The notes beneath the pieces are model-generated. The model was not told where the DNA came from and ran no database searches. It was given only the letters and a program-made list of their open reading frames with translations. The translations under genes were made by a program, and so were the position numbers. Below, piece after piece: positions 6,224 through 13,227 of a stretch of 23,780 bases of DNA (position 1 is its first letter; each line of letters opens with the position of its first letter). This stretch comes from an uncultured Clostridia bacterium (lineage in GTDB: Bacteria > Bacillota > Clostridia > Christensenellales > UBA1242). Location of the stretch: positions 1-23,780 of the forward strand of contig CAOJFR010000016.1 of NCBI GenBank assembly GCA_948434855.1. The letters are read 5' to 3'.

Positions 6224-8017
6224 ATGATGAAGGCAAAAGAAAAAGTGAAAAAATCGCAAAATGCTTACAAAACAGCATTAAAATACTCGCCATTTTATTT
6301 GGTTGGTATTATTTTTCTTATAATTTCACAATATTTTAATTCTCTTATATCGCTGTTTATTGGTCAGGCCCTTGGCATTTTTGCAGGAGAAGAAGAGATT
6401 ATTTTGCCAGCGTTTTTAAAACATTTTATTAATCCCGCTTCAGTTCAAACAAAAATTTATAGCTTATGCTTAATTTTTATTTGTGTTGGAATTATAATGT
6501 GCATTTTTAGATTTGCTAGATCTATGATGCGAAAGCATTTCAATTTTATGGTTGAAACTGAAGTTAGCTCAAACTTTTTTGGTCATGCAATTAGGTTGCC
6601 TAAAAAGTTTATAACTTCACATTCAACTGGCGATATTATTCAGAGAAATATTCAGGACTCAAAAAGATTTAAATCGTTTGTGGGTGATGCAAGCTTTAAC
6701 ATTATTTACACTATGGTGAACCTTGGCGTTAGCTTTTTTAATATTTTTTATCTTTCACGTTTCAATTTTTCTATAACAGTTATTTTGGTTTTGTGCTTAA
6801 TTATATTTCAAACGCTTTATTCACTTTTGGTTATCAGAAAAAAAGAGATAGAACTTTCTAAAATGCGTTCTCAGATGGATGCAGTGACTCAGCAGAGTTT
6901 TTCTAATATTTTGATGGTTAAGTCTTTTGCTGGAGAGGAAAGAGAAACTTTAAGATTGTCAGAACTAAATGAAAAAACCAATAAGAAAAAATATAATGTT
7001 GACCTGTTATATGCAAGATATTGGCTTATTGTTGATATTGTTTCTGTAATTTATAATGCAGCAATTATTGTTATTATTGGATATCAGTTTATTAATGGAA
7101 AAATTGGGCTTGGAATAACTACGAGTTTAATTTTGTTTAATGAAGAGGTTTTGTCTGCTTGCTCTGACCTAATTAACCGCATAAATAAATTTATTAGAAC
7201 CTCTGTTTCAGGAAAAAGATTAAATGAATATTTTAATGAGCCAGATGACTTTGCGGATGATGGAAAAAATGAGCCAGAACTTTTGGGCGATATTGTGGTT
7301 GAAAACTTGTCTGCCAAACTTGATGACGAAGATAGGCTTATTTTGAAAGATATTAGTTTTTCTGTTAAGTCTGGAGAATTTGTTGGAGTTGTTGGAAAGT
7401 CTGGAAGTGGAAAAAGCACGCTTATTAATGTGCTTACAAGGTTGGATGATTATTTTGAGGGGTCAGTAAAATATTCTGGGGTTGAGCTTAACACAATAAG
7501 CAAAAAATATTTAAGGCAAAACATTGGCATAATCAATCAAGATAGCTTTGTGTTTTCTAATACTGTTTTAGAAAACTTAACAATCCTTTCAGATGGCGAA
7601 TATGAAGAAAAAGTTAAAGCGGTGTGTCTGGACATGGATATTGCTAAATTTTCTCATGGCTATCAGACAATGGTTGGAGAGAGAGGTGTAACACTTTCTG
7701 GCGGTCAAAAGCAACGAATTTCTATTGCACGAACGCTTATGAAAAATCCTAAAATATTGTTTCTAGATGATAGTCTTAGTGCAGTTGATGGCAATGTTTC
7801 TGCACAAATTAAAGAAACAATTCAAAACACTAACGCCACAATAATTTTAGTTTCTCACAATCTGTTAAATGTTATGGATGCTGATAAAATTATTGTGCTT
7901 AATGATGGAAGCATTGAAGCTGTTGGAACACACAAAGAGCTTGTTAAAAAGAAAGGACTTTACAGAGAACTTTGGAGGCTTCAGCAAAAGGCTCAGGAGG
8001 TGAATGATGAAAAATAA
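6224..8017 (+). CDS. ABC exporter half-transporter, subunit 1 (permease-ATPase with non-canonical Walker B)
   Basis: This 597-residue protein has a type IV ABC exporter layout: membrane helices over about residues 20-310, then an ATPase domain. The NBD shows Walker A GKSGSGKST (about 391-399), signature LSGGQ (about 491-495), Walker B ILFLDD (D515, D516), then LSAVDGN, and the switch His in LVSHN. The catalytic Glu after Walker B is Asp. This is the known pattern of the degenerate-site subunit in heterodimeric exporters such as BmrCD, LmrCD and TM287/288. It overlaps the partner gene by about 11-14 bases, so the two are translationally coupled and probably form one pump for drugs, lipids or peptides; the substrate is unknown. 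The start is ATG 6224 or the adjacent ATG 6227; there is no SD sequence and the promoter predicts a leaderless transcript. Confidence 0.9.
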   Translation: MMKAKEKVKKSQNAYKTALKYSPFYLVGIIFLIISQYFNSLISLFIGQALGIFAGEEEIILPAFLKHFINPASVQTKIYSLCLIFICVGIIMCIFRFARSMMRKHFNFMVETEVSSNFFGHAIRLPKKFITSHSTGDIIQRNIQDSKRFKSFVGDASFNIIYTMVNLGVSFFNIFYLSRFNFSITVILVLCLIIFQTLYSLLVIRKKEIELSKMRSQMDAVTQQSFSNILMVKSFAGEERETLRLSELNEKTNKKKYNVDLLYARYWLIVDIVSVIYNAAIIVIIGYQFINGKIGLGITTSLILFNEEVLSACSDLINRINKFIRTSVSGKRLNEYFNEPDDFADDGKNEPELLGDIVVENLSAKLDDEDRLILKDISFSVKSGEFVGVVGKSGSGKSTLINVLTRLDDYFEGSVKYSGVELNTISKKYLRQNIGIINQDSFVFSNTVLENLTILSDGEYEEKVKAVCLDMDIAKFSHGYQTMVGERGVTLSGGQKQRISIARTLMKNPKILFLDDSLSAVDGNVSAQIKETIQNTNATIILVSHNLLNVMDADKIIVLNDGSIEAVGTHKELVKKKGLYRELWRLQQKAQEVNDEK

Positions 8018-9752
8018 GACCTCTATTTTTAAAACTTGCGGAAACCTTTTGGGTGATAACAAAAAATCTATGACTTTGCTTTGCATTTATGGGGCTATTA
8101 GTGTTATTTTTGAAATGGGCATTATTTTGTTTTCGGCGTTTTATGGAATTAACAAGGCACTTGCTAGCAGAGACTTTAACCTTATATTGATTTCTGCTGC
8201 TGTAATTTTGATTTTTGGTTTGGCTTCTAAAATATTCTTTCATATTCAGTATAGATTGTCTTTGAAGTTTAATGAAAAAGAAAGTAATGAGCTGCGAAAA
8301 AGAGTGTTTGAAAAAGCAATTTATTTGGATGCTAACTATTATGCAAATAATTCAACTGGCGCAATGATAAATACAATAATGTATGATGTTGAAACCTTTT
8401 CTGATGGAATGTCCAACAGTGTTTTGAATGTTTTGAAGCTTTTTGTTAAGGCTTTGCTTTCATTTGTTGTTGTGACCATTTTAAAACCATCCCTTAGCAT
8501 AATTTTATGGTTAACCCTTATTGTTGTTGTTATTTTTTCTTATTTGGTGATAAAAAAACTTGGAAAATTATATTCTAAGCGAAGGGCGGTTAACAAAAAA
8601 AGACTCTCTCACATAAATGAGGGGATAATGGGCTTAAAAACAGTGAAATCACTCGGAATTGAAGAAAAAGAAACAGAAACCTTTAAAAAATATAACAAAG
8701 AACACTATGGCATAAACATGAAAATTGCTGCAGTTAATGAGATTTTTTGGAGATTTTATGACATTGTGACATATGGGGCTTTGGCAGTGCTTTTTATAAC
8801 TTCAACCAAAATATCAATGAGTTATGGCGAACTATTTTTATATTTTCAGCTGTTTAAAAACACCTTATATGTTACTGCGCATTTGGCTCTTGAGTTTGAT
8901 GGGCTTTCAGAAATTATGGTTTCAGCGTCAAAAGTTCAGAATTTGCTTGATTATGAGCCTTTGGTTAAAGACAAAGAAATTATACAACCTAAAGCAGATA
9001 ATCTTAGTGGAAACATAAAATTTGAAAATGTGACCTTTACATATCCATCGGGCGAGACGGTTTTGAAGGATTTTAATTTGGATATTAAGAAAAATACAAT
9101 GGTTGCAATCGTTGGACAAACTGGGGCAGGAAAGTCTACAATCGTAAATTTAATTTACCGCTTTTATGAACCAAGCCTTGGCAAAATTTTGTTTGATGAC
9201 ACTAACTATAAAGACTTAAGTATAGATTATATTCACAGGCAAATCGGTTTTATTTTGCAAACTCCAATGCTGTTTGATGACACCATTGAAAACAACTTAA
9301 GATATGCAAAGCCAGATGCCACATTGGAAGAAATTGAAGCTGCGGTAAAGTTTGTTGGTGCAGATGATTTTATAAAAAAGCTAAAAGATGGATATCAGAC
9401 AAAGATTGGCGAAAGTGGAATTTTGCTTTCAAACGGTCAACAACAGTTAATTTCACTTGCGAGGGTATTTTTGAAAAATCCAAACATTATTATTTTTGAT
9501 GAAGCCACTGCAAGCATAGATAGCAAAACGGAAGAATATATTCAAAACAATTTAAGCAGACTAATGAATGGCAAAACTTGCATTTTTATTGCACATAGGC
9601 TTTCAACTATTGTTGATGCAGATAAAATTATTTATCTTGAAAATGGCAAAATTAGTGAGCAGGGAACGCACAAACAACTTATGAAACTTAACAAAAAATA
9701 TGCTAAGCTTTATAATAAGCAGAGAAGTGGACTTTGTGATAAATTGTCATAA
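8007..9752 (+). CDS. ABC exporter half-transporter, subunit 2 (catalytic ATPase)
   Basis: Partner of the preceding gene, with the same layout: about six membrane helices, then an NBD. Numbered from the ATG at 8007, Walker A is GQTGAGKST (370-378), the signature is LSNGQ (474-478), Walker B ends in D498-E499, and the switch His is in IFIAHRLST. The catalytic Glu is present, while the signature carries Asn in place of the first Gly. Non-consensus signatures in this subunit are typical of heterodimeric exporters and fall in the same degenerate ATP site as the Asp of subunit 1. AGGAGG at 7995-8000 fits the second ATG (8007, spacing 6) better than 8004. Length from there is 581 aa. The gene ends just before a strong terminator, closing a two-gene operon. 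Confidence 0.9.
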   Translation: MKNKTSIFKTCGNLLGDNKKSMTLLCIYGAISVIFEMGIILFSAFYGINKALASRDFNLILISAAVILIFGLASKIFFHIQYRLSLKFNEKESNELRKRVFEKAIYLDANYYANNSTGAMINTIMYDVETFSDGMSNSVLNVLKLFVKALLSFVVVTILKPSLSIILWLTLIVVVIFSYLVIKKLGKLYSKRRAVNKKRLSHINEGIMGLKTVKSLGIEEKETETFKKYNKEHYGINMKIAAVNEIFWRFYDIVTYGALAVLFITSTKISMSYGELFLYFQLFKNTLYVTAHLALEFDGLSEIMVSASKVQNLLDYEPLVKDKEIIQPKADNLSGNIKFENVTFTYPSGETVLKDFNLDIKKNTMVAIVGQTGAGKSTIVNLIYRFYEPSLGKILFDDTNYKDLSIDYIHRQIGFILQTPMLFDDTIENNLRYAKPDATLEEIEAAVKFVGADDFIKKLKDGYQTKIGESGILLSNGQQQLISLARVFLKNPNIIIFDEATASIDSKTEEYIQNNLSRLMNGKTCIFIAHRLSTIVDADKIIYLENGKISEQGTHKQLMKLNKKYAKLYNKQRSGLCDKLS

Positions 9753-9770
9753 AATTAACAAAACCTTATA

Positions 9771-9807
9771 AAAAACCACTCTTAATGAGTGGTTTTTGCG
9801 TTTTTTA
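9771..9807 (+). terminator. Intrinsic terminator after the ABC exporter operon
   Basis: AAAAACCACTC (9771-9781) pairs with GAGTGGTTTTT (9787-9797) around TTAAT, then GCG and a T6 run. The A tract on the left means it may also stop the convergent - strand gene ending at 9814. Confidence 0.88.
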
Positions 9808-9813
9808 ATAAAA

Positions 9814-10332
9814 TTAATAGCCAAAGCCGTTTGGTGAATTTGGTTTTGGATTTTTTGTTGTAACGGGTTTATTGATAATTTTTTGAATTGCTAAAACCTT
9901 TTCGTCAGTTGATAAATTTTGGTCAATTCTGTGAGTTAATAATGAATACATAAACTCAATTTCTTCTTCATATGTTGCAGGTGCTCTTTTGCTGCCATCA
10001 TTTGTTATTGTTTCAAAAACTTTTTCTCCTGCAATAAAGGTTTGAATGGTTTCATATTTAACATCAATATTTTTGAGCATAATAAGTTCTTTATTTAAAT
10101 TTTCAACCAGCTTAAGCTTAAAGTTGTCAACTGATGACGAATCTATATGAGTATGTTTAATTATGTTTTTAACAATCTCTTTAATTTTGTCATCTTTAGT
10201 TTTGCAGAGCATACAATCAAATTCAATTTCACCAATAAAAGTTTGACTTGTAAATGTGTCTTTTGTATATTCATTTGCAGGGCAGTGTTCTGTTATTGTT
10301 GAAATAAATGGCATTTTAATTAATGTTTTCAT
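9814..10332 (-). CDS. Hypothetical protein with clustered Cys residues
   Basis: This 172-residue soluble protein has no signal peptide or membrane segment. C17 (TEHCPANEY) and the pair C40-x2-C43 (FDCMLCKTKDD) could form a small metal site. The middle (about 46-90) is helical and Lys-rich, and the C-terminal tail (KNPKPNSPNGFGY) looks flexible. I do not recognise the family. GGAG lies eight bases upstream of the ATG in the - strand, and a good promoter precedes it, so this is a single-gene unit. It is transcribed away from the tRNA array, whose promoter lies back-to-back with its own. Confidence 0.7.
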   Translation of the reverse strand: MKTLIKMPFISTITEHCPANEYTKDTFTSQTFIGEIEFDCMLCKTKDDKIKEIVKNIIKHTHIDSSSVDNFKLKLVENLNKELIMLKNIDVKYETIQTFIAGEKVFETITNDGSKRAPATYEEEIEFMYSLLTHRIDQNLSTDEKVLAIQKIINKPVTTKNPKPNSPNGFGY

Positions 10333-10360
10333 ACAGTTTCTCCAATTGAAATATAAATAT

Positions 10361-10389
10361 ATTATATATCATTAGCTTTGCTCAGTCAA
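10361..10389 (-). promoter_or_regulatory. Sigma-A promoter for the - strand hypothetical gene
   Basis: Read on the - strand: TTGACT (10389-10384), a 17-base spacer and TATAAT (10366-10361). It gives a short leader that carries the GGAG ribosome binding site. Confidence 0.7.
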
Positions 10390-10432
10390 TAGCGATAATA
10401 TTAAAAAATCTATGAAAATTTTATATTTTTTG

Positions 10433-10461
10433 TTGACATAATGTGCGAAGTAGTGTATATT
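10433..10461 (+). promoter_or_regulatory. Promoter of the tRNA array
   Basis: TTGACA (10433-10438), a 17-base spacer and TATATT (10456-10461), about 33 bases before the first tRNA. It drives the six-tRNA cluster that ends at the terminator near 11335. Confidence 0.75.
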
Positions 10462-10493
10462 TAATGCGTTAGTCTTATGCTAATAAGATGCAT

Positions 10494-10570
10494 CGGGGTG
10501 TGGCGCAGTTTGGTAGCGCGCGCGGTTTGGGTCCGTGAGGTCGTGAGTTCGAGTCCCGCCACCCCGACCA
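10494..10570 (+). tRNA. tRNA-Pro (anticodon TGG)
   Basis: Full cloverleaf with CCA encoded: acceptor CGGGGTG/CACCCCG, D stem GCGC/GCGC, anticodon stem CGCGG/CCGTG with loop TTTGGGT. The T stem GTGAG/CCCGC has an A-C mismatch at its fourth pair (52-62), where G-C would be expected. Confidence 0.95.
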
Positions 10571-10595
10571 ATTACTTAATGCATTTACTAATCTT

Positions 10596-10672
10596 GGGCC
10601 TTTAGCTCAGTTGGTTAGAGCAACCGGCTCATAACCGGTTTGTCCGCGGTTCAAGTCCGTGAAGGCCCACCA
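10596..10672 (+). tRNA. tRNA with anticodon CAT (elongator Met or Ile2)
   Basis: Acceptor GGGCCTT/AAGGCCC is fully paired and anticodon stem ACCGG/CCGGT surrounds loop CTCATAA. The 1-72 pair is intact and the anticodon stem lacks the three G-C pairs of an initiator, so this is not tRNA-fMet. Elongator Met and lysidine-modified Ile2 cannot be separated by the anticodon. CCA is encoded. Confidence 0.92.
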
Positions 10673-10696
10673 ACAATTTAATATAAACAAACATTT

Positions 10697-10773
10697 GGCT
10701 CGGTAGCTCAGTTGGTTAGAGCGCCAGCCTGTCACGCTGGAGGTCGTGGGTTCGAGCCCCATCCGAGTCGCCA
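10697..10773 (+). tRNA. tRNA-Asp (anticodon GTC)
   Basis: Acceptor GGCTCGG/CCGAGTC (one G-U), D stem GCTC/GAGC, anticodon stem CCAGC/GCTGG with loop CTGTCAC, T stem GTGGG/CCCAT, discriminator G and encoded CCA. Confidence 0.96.
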
Positions 10774-10807
10774 AATTGTTTGCTGGCTTTCACTAAAACC
10801 AGCGTTT

Positions 10808-10883
10808 GCCTCGGTAGCTCAGTCGGTAGAGCAAGGGACTGAAAATCCCTGTGTCGGTGGTTCGATTCCGCCCCGCGGCACCA
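10808..10883 (+). tRNA. tRNA-Phe (anticodon GAA), with an acceptor-stem mismatch
   Basis: Anticodon stem AGGGA/TCCCT with loop CTGAAAA, T stem GGTGG/CCGCC, encoded CCA. The acceptor is GCCTCGG against CCGCGGC, leaving U4-C69 unpaired where G4-C69 is expected. The stretch CTCGGTAGCTCAG at its 5' end is shared with the tRNA-Asp just upstream. Confidence 0.93.
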
Positions 10884-10909
10884 ATTGACCCAAGGGTCAA
10901 TTATTTTAT

Positions 10910-10995
10910 GGGAAGATTGCAGAGCGGCCAAATGCAACGGACTGTAAATCCGTCGACTTTCGTCTTCAGTGGTTCGAATCCACTTCTTCCCACCA
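10910..10995 (+). tRNA. tRNA-Tyr (anticodon GTA)
   Basis: Class II tRNA with a long variable arm (CGACTTTCGTCTTC). Acceptor GGGAAGA/TCTTCCC, anticodon stem ACGGA/TCCGT with loop CTGTAAA, T stem AGTGG/CCACT, encoded CCA. Its 3' end from the T loop onward is repeated exactly at 11171-11199. Confidence 0.95.
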
Positions 10996-11003
10996 AAATG
11001 TGA
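10975..11003 (+). repeat. Direct repeat, copy 1 (3' end of tRNA-Tyr), possible attachment site
   Basis: A 29-base stretch from the T loop of tRNA-Tyr through CCA and 8 bases beyond. It is identical to 11171-11199. Tyrosine-recombinase elements commonly use exactly this part of a tRNA gene as attB. Confidence 0.75.
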
Positions 11004-11075
11004 CTCGCTTATAATCGCAATAGAAATACTTGAGTTTTTCTCAAATATTTCTATTACTTAAGTGAGCTCATCACA
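10999..11075. repeat. Long imperfect stem-loop after tRNA-Tyr
   Basis: Outer arms TGTGA/TCACA, then CTCGCTTA/TAAGTGAG (one G-U), then an inner hairpin AATAGAAATA/TATTTCTATT continued by TTGAG/CTCAA around a T5 loop. The arms occupy 10999-11044 and 11040-11075. The function is unknown; it may be a processing signal or part of an inserted element. Confidence 0.6.
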
Positions 11076-11170
11076 AAAGGGTAGAAAAATTTATAATGAA
11101 CGTGTGACGCTGGCTATTATAGTTAGGCTGGTAGGCAAATACGCCAGCTATTCCGTCGCAAAGCTCCTTA

Positions 11171-11199
11171 CGAATCCACTTCTTCCCACCAAAATGTGA
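11171..11199 (+). repeat. Direct repeat, copy 2 (orphan tRNA-Tyr 3' end)
   Basis: Identical to 10975-11003 for 29 bases. The sequence on its left (CAAAGCTCCTTA) does not match tRNA-Tyr, so identity breaks sharply inside the T loop. It is therefore a 3' fragment, not a second tRNA gene. Confidence 0.75.
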
Positions 11200-11222
11200 T
11201 GTGCTATATAGAGTATATCACA
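11195..11222. repeat. Hairpin just before tRNA-Thr
   Basis: TGTGATGTGCT (11195-11205) pairs with AGTATATCACA (11212-11222) using two G-U pairs. Like the stem-loop at 10999-11075 it begins with TGTGA right after a CCAAAAA sequence and ends with TCACA. Confidence 0.55.
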
Positions 11223-11227
11223 ATTAT

Positions 11228-11302
11228 GCCGGTGTGGCTCAATGGTAGAGCATCTGACTTGTAATCAGACGGTTGTTGGTTCGATTCCGACCACCGGCTC
11301 CA
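11228..11302 (+). tRNA. tRNA-Thr (anticodon TGT)
   Basis: Acceptor GCCGGTG/CACCGGC, D stem GCTC/GAGC, anticodon stem TCTGA/TCAGA with loop CTTGTAA, T stem GTTGG/CCGAC, encoded CCA. Last gene of the array. Confidence 0.96.
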
Positions 11303-11305
11303 AAT

Positions 11306-11335
11306 AACAACCTCAGCTTGAGGTTGTTTTATTTT
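11306..11335 (+). terminator. Intrinsic terminator of the tRNA array
   Basis: AACAACCTCA (11306-11315) pairs with TGAGGTTGTT (11319-11328) around GCT, followed by TTATTTT. It starts four bases after the CCA of tRNA-Thr. Confidence 0.88.
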
Positions 11336-11383
11336 GCGAATTTAAAAACAATAAGGTTATTTTCATTTTAAATTTAGTTTAAC

Positions 11384-11413
11384 TTGACTTTGATGGATCT
11401 TTCTGTTTAAAAT
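11384..11413 (+). promoter_or_regulatory. Probable promoter of the HEPN-like/M16/coiled-coil operon
   Basis: TTGACT (11384-11389), an 18-base spacer and TAAAAT (11408-11413). The predicted start near 11420 is very close to the GGAAGGTG ribosome binding site, so exact placement is uncertain. Confidence 0.5.
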
Positions 11414-11428
11414 TATGGAAGGTGAAAT

Positions 11429-11899
11429 ATGAATAGAATTTATTGTGCTATTGGCAAAATTATGGAAGTTACACAAAATATTGAAATCAATATTTGTGAC
11501 ATTTGTGAGCAAAGCGAAATTATTAAAGAATTTTCTAGACATACTAAAATTTCGTCTGAGGCTTATGCTCAAGTGGTTAGCGACGCAGCATATCTTAAAA
11601 ACAAAATGGATTCTATGACCTTTGGTGAGAGAATTTATGTTGTTCAAGAATCTAGAAGCCTAAAACAGGATGAAATTTCAGAGCTTCGCACCTTGCTTGA
11701 GAAACGAAACTATTTTACACACGAATATTTTAAGTGTGCAAATTTTGGAATTAATCCACCAGAAAATCAAATTGTTGAAGAATTTGAAGCTATTAAAGAA
11801 TATTTAAGGAAGTTGAAGGCTATGCTAACTAGACTTGAAATAATTAAAAATGGACAGCGTGAAAGGCTTAATTATTTAATTCAAAAGGCAGGCTTATAA
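11429..11899 (+). CDS. HEPN-like helical protein of unknown function
   Basis: This 156-residue, almost entirely helical cytoplasmic protein follows a good ribosome binding site (GGAAGGTG, 11417-11424). The segment EKRNYFTHEYF carries R93-N94-x3-H98, the R-N-x-x-x-H pattern of HEPN ribonucleases and HEPN-like helical bundles. The preceding MTFGERIYVV...L..LLEKRN layout also occurs in uncharacterised HEPN-like proteins, as far as I recall. If the motif is active it would cleave RNA; if not, this is a scaffold bundle. No nucleotidyltransferase (MNT) antitoxin partner is adjacent, so it is not a standard HepT-MntA module. It lies next to the tRNA array and 14 bases upstream of the M16 peptidase gene, suggesting co-transcription. 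Confidence 0.6.
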   Translation: MNRIYCAIGKIMEVTQNIEINICDICEQSEIIKEFSRHTKISSEAYAQVVSDAAYLKNKMDSMTFGERIYVVQESRSLKQDEISELRTLLEKRNYFTHEYFKCANFGINPPENQIVEEFEAIKEYLRKLKAMLTRLEIIKNGQRERLNYLIQKAGL

Positions 11900-11913
11900 A
11901 TTTAGAGAAAATT

Positions 11914-13224
11914 ATGAAAGATAAAATTATTAAACTTAGCAATGGCGGAACATTGATATATACTCACACAAGACAAAACAATGCCTCAGCAGTTGAGGTG
12001 GGCTTTTCTATTGGTGCAGTAGCAGATAAGAAACCTGGAACTGCTCACTTTTTGGAACATACACTTTTTAAGAAGACAAAAAATAGAACAAACAAGCAAA
12101 TTGAAGAGGATAGGACAAAAATTGTTTTTCTTAATGCTTCAACAAGCATGGATTTTTTGGTTGTTAAATTTTATAGGTCAAACAAGCTTATTGACGAGGC
12201 AATGAATTTTGCGTCTGACATATTGCTTAATTCAGTTTGTGACGATGAGTTTAATGAGACAGAAAAGGGTGTTATTGCTGAAGAACTTGCAATGTGTGCT
12301 GACAATGAATCTAGAGATGTTTTTGTGAAAAACTTTAAACAGGCAGAGTCTAACTCTAAGATTGCGTCAGATATTGTTGGGGGAAGTGCACAGAATATTT
12401 TAAAGATAAAATTTTCTGACCTTTTAAATTTTAAGAAAAAACATTTTGTTGGAAATAATTTTGTGTGCTCTATGGTGACATCACTTTCTCTTTTTAAAGC
12501 AAAAAAATTAGTTAACCAAAACTTTGTAAAATTTTTGCCTTATGATGAAAATTATGTTAAGCCAAAATCTTATTTTGAAATGACAAAAATTGATAAGGAG
12601 TCTTCACTTAAAATTTATAAAAATAGTCAGGATAAAATTTCAGTTTTGATTAGCTTTAAGGTTGAAGTAAATGAGCTTGTTATTTTTGGAAAAAATTTCA
12701 ATTACTCATTTTTGGCAAAATATTTTTCTGGCGCTCAGGGTGAGCTTTTTGCAAGGCTTAGAAACAAAGGCCTAATTTATCGTATGGGTGTTGACTTTTC
12801 TTGTTTTAAAAATGATTCGCTCTTTTGCATTGCATTTGAAACTTCTCGTGAAAAGGTTAAGGAAATTGTTGATGAAATTGGAAATGAGATTTCAAAGATT
12901 TTAAACAGTGGAATAGAACAAAAATATATAGATTCATATAAGAAAAATTTTGATTATTTTGCAGATGAAAAAATGCCAGTTAAGTTGACAGTGAATTGTC
13001 ATCTTAATCTTATGGATTTTTTGAGTTATGGGAAAGTTTTTAAACTAACGGACAGGCAAAAGCGAAAACTTAAGAATGAGGTTTGCAGTGAGGGCGTGAA
13101 AGAAGTTGCTGAAAAAATATTTAATAAAAATAACAAAATATTTATTTCGGTGCTTGGAAATATTGATGGTAAGTTTGTGCCAAATTTAAATTATTTTAAA
13201 AATAAATTGCTTATAAAGGAGTGA
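11914..13224 (+). CDS. M16-family zinc metallopeptidase (processing-peptidase-like)
   Basis: M16 enzymes are zinc peptidases of the pitrilysin and mitochondrial-processing-peptidase type. This 436-residue protein shows the inverted zinc motif H45-F-L-E48-H49 and a downstream EKGVIAEEL with E124 about 75 residues later, matching HxxEH-x74-76-E. The second half has FARLRNKGLIYR, in which R283 and Y289 match the conserved R/Y pair that contacts substrate. The catalytic residues therefore look intact. The length fits a single-unit M16 protein that would work as a dimer. No signal peptide is seen, so it acts in the cytoplasm. It lies between the HEPN-like gene (14-base gap) and the coiled-coil gene (3-base gap). 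Substrate unknown; M16 proteins beside dedicated peptides can process RiPPs, but no precursor gene is seen here. Confidence 0.82.
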   Translation: MKDKIIKLSNGGTLIYTHTRQNNASAVEVGFSIGAVADKKPGTAHFLEHTLFKKTKNRTNKQIEEDRTKIVFLNASTSMDFLVVKFYRSNKLIDEAMNFASDILLNSVCDDEFNETEKGVIAEELAMCADNESRDVFVKNFKQAESNSKIASDIVGGSAQNILKIKFSDLLNFKKKHFVGNNFVCSMVTSLSLFKAKKLVNQNFVKFLPYDENYVKPKSYFEMTKIDKESSLKIYKNSQDKISVLISFKVEVNELVIFGKNFNYSFLAKYFSGAQGELFARLRNKGLIYRMGVDFSCFKNDSLFCIAFETSREKVKEIVDEIGNEISKILNSGIEQKYIDSYKKNFDYFADEKMPVKLTVNCHLNLMDFLSYGKVFKLTDRQKRKLKNEVCSEGVKEVAEKIFNKNNKIFISVLGNIDGKFVPNLNYFKNKLLIKE

Positions 13225-13227
13225 CCA

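Larger units (their letters stand above)
10996..11227. other. Long gene-free spacer between tRNA-Tyr and tRNA-Thr
   Basis: The other tRNA spacers in this array are about 24-35 bases; this one is 232. It holds a long stem-loop, a more GC-rich block (about 11100-11170, with GCTGGC/GCCAGC inverted arms), the second copy of the tRNA-Tyr 3' end, and another hairpin. I find no convincing coding region. A deleted integrative element or small mobile insertion explains it best. Confidence 0.55.

Noticed and set aside
10716..10937. 73-residue open frame on the - strand across the tRNAs (GAESNHRHRDFQSLALPTELPRQ)
   Set aside because: It is the well-known spurious translation of the antisense strand of tRNA genes; it overlaps tRNA-Asp, tRNA-Phe and tRNA-Tyr.
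11079..11194. A second tRNA-Tyr: GGGTAGA at 11079 could pair with TCTTCCC at the orphan 3' end
   Set aside because: The D, anticodon and T arms are missing and the T-stem partner of CCACT is absent, so it is not a tRNA; the 5' match is probably chance.
11429..11899. HepT-MntA toxin-antitoxin module
   Set aside because: No MNT-type nucleotidyltransferase gene (GSx10DxD) is adjacent.
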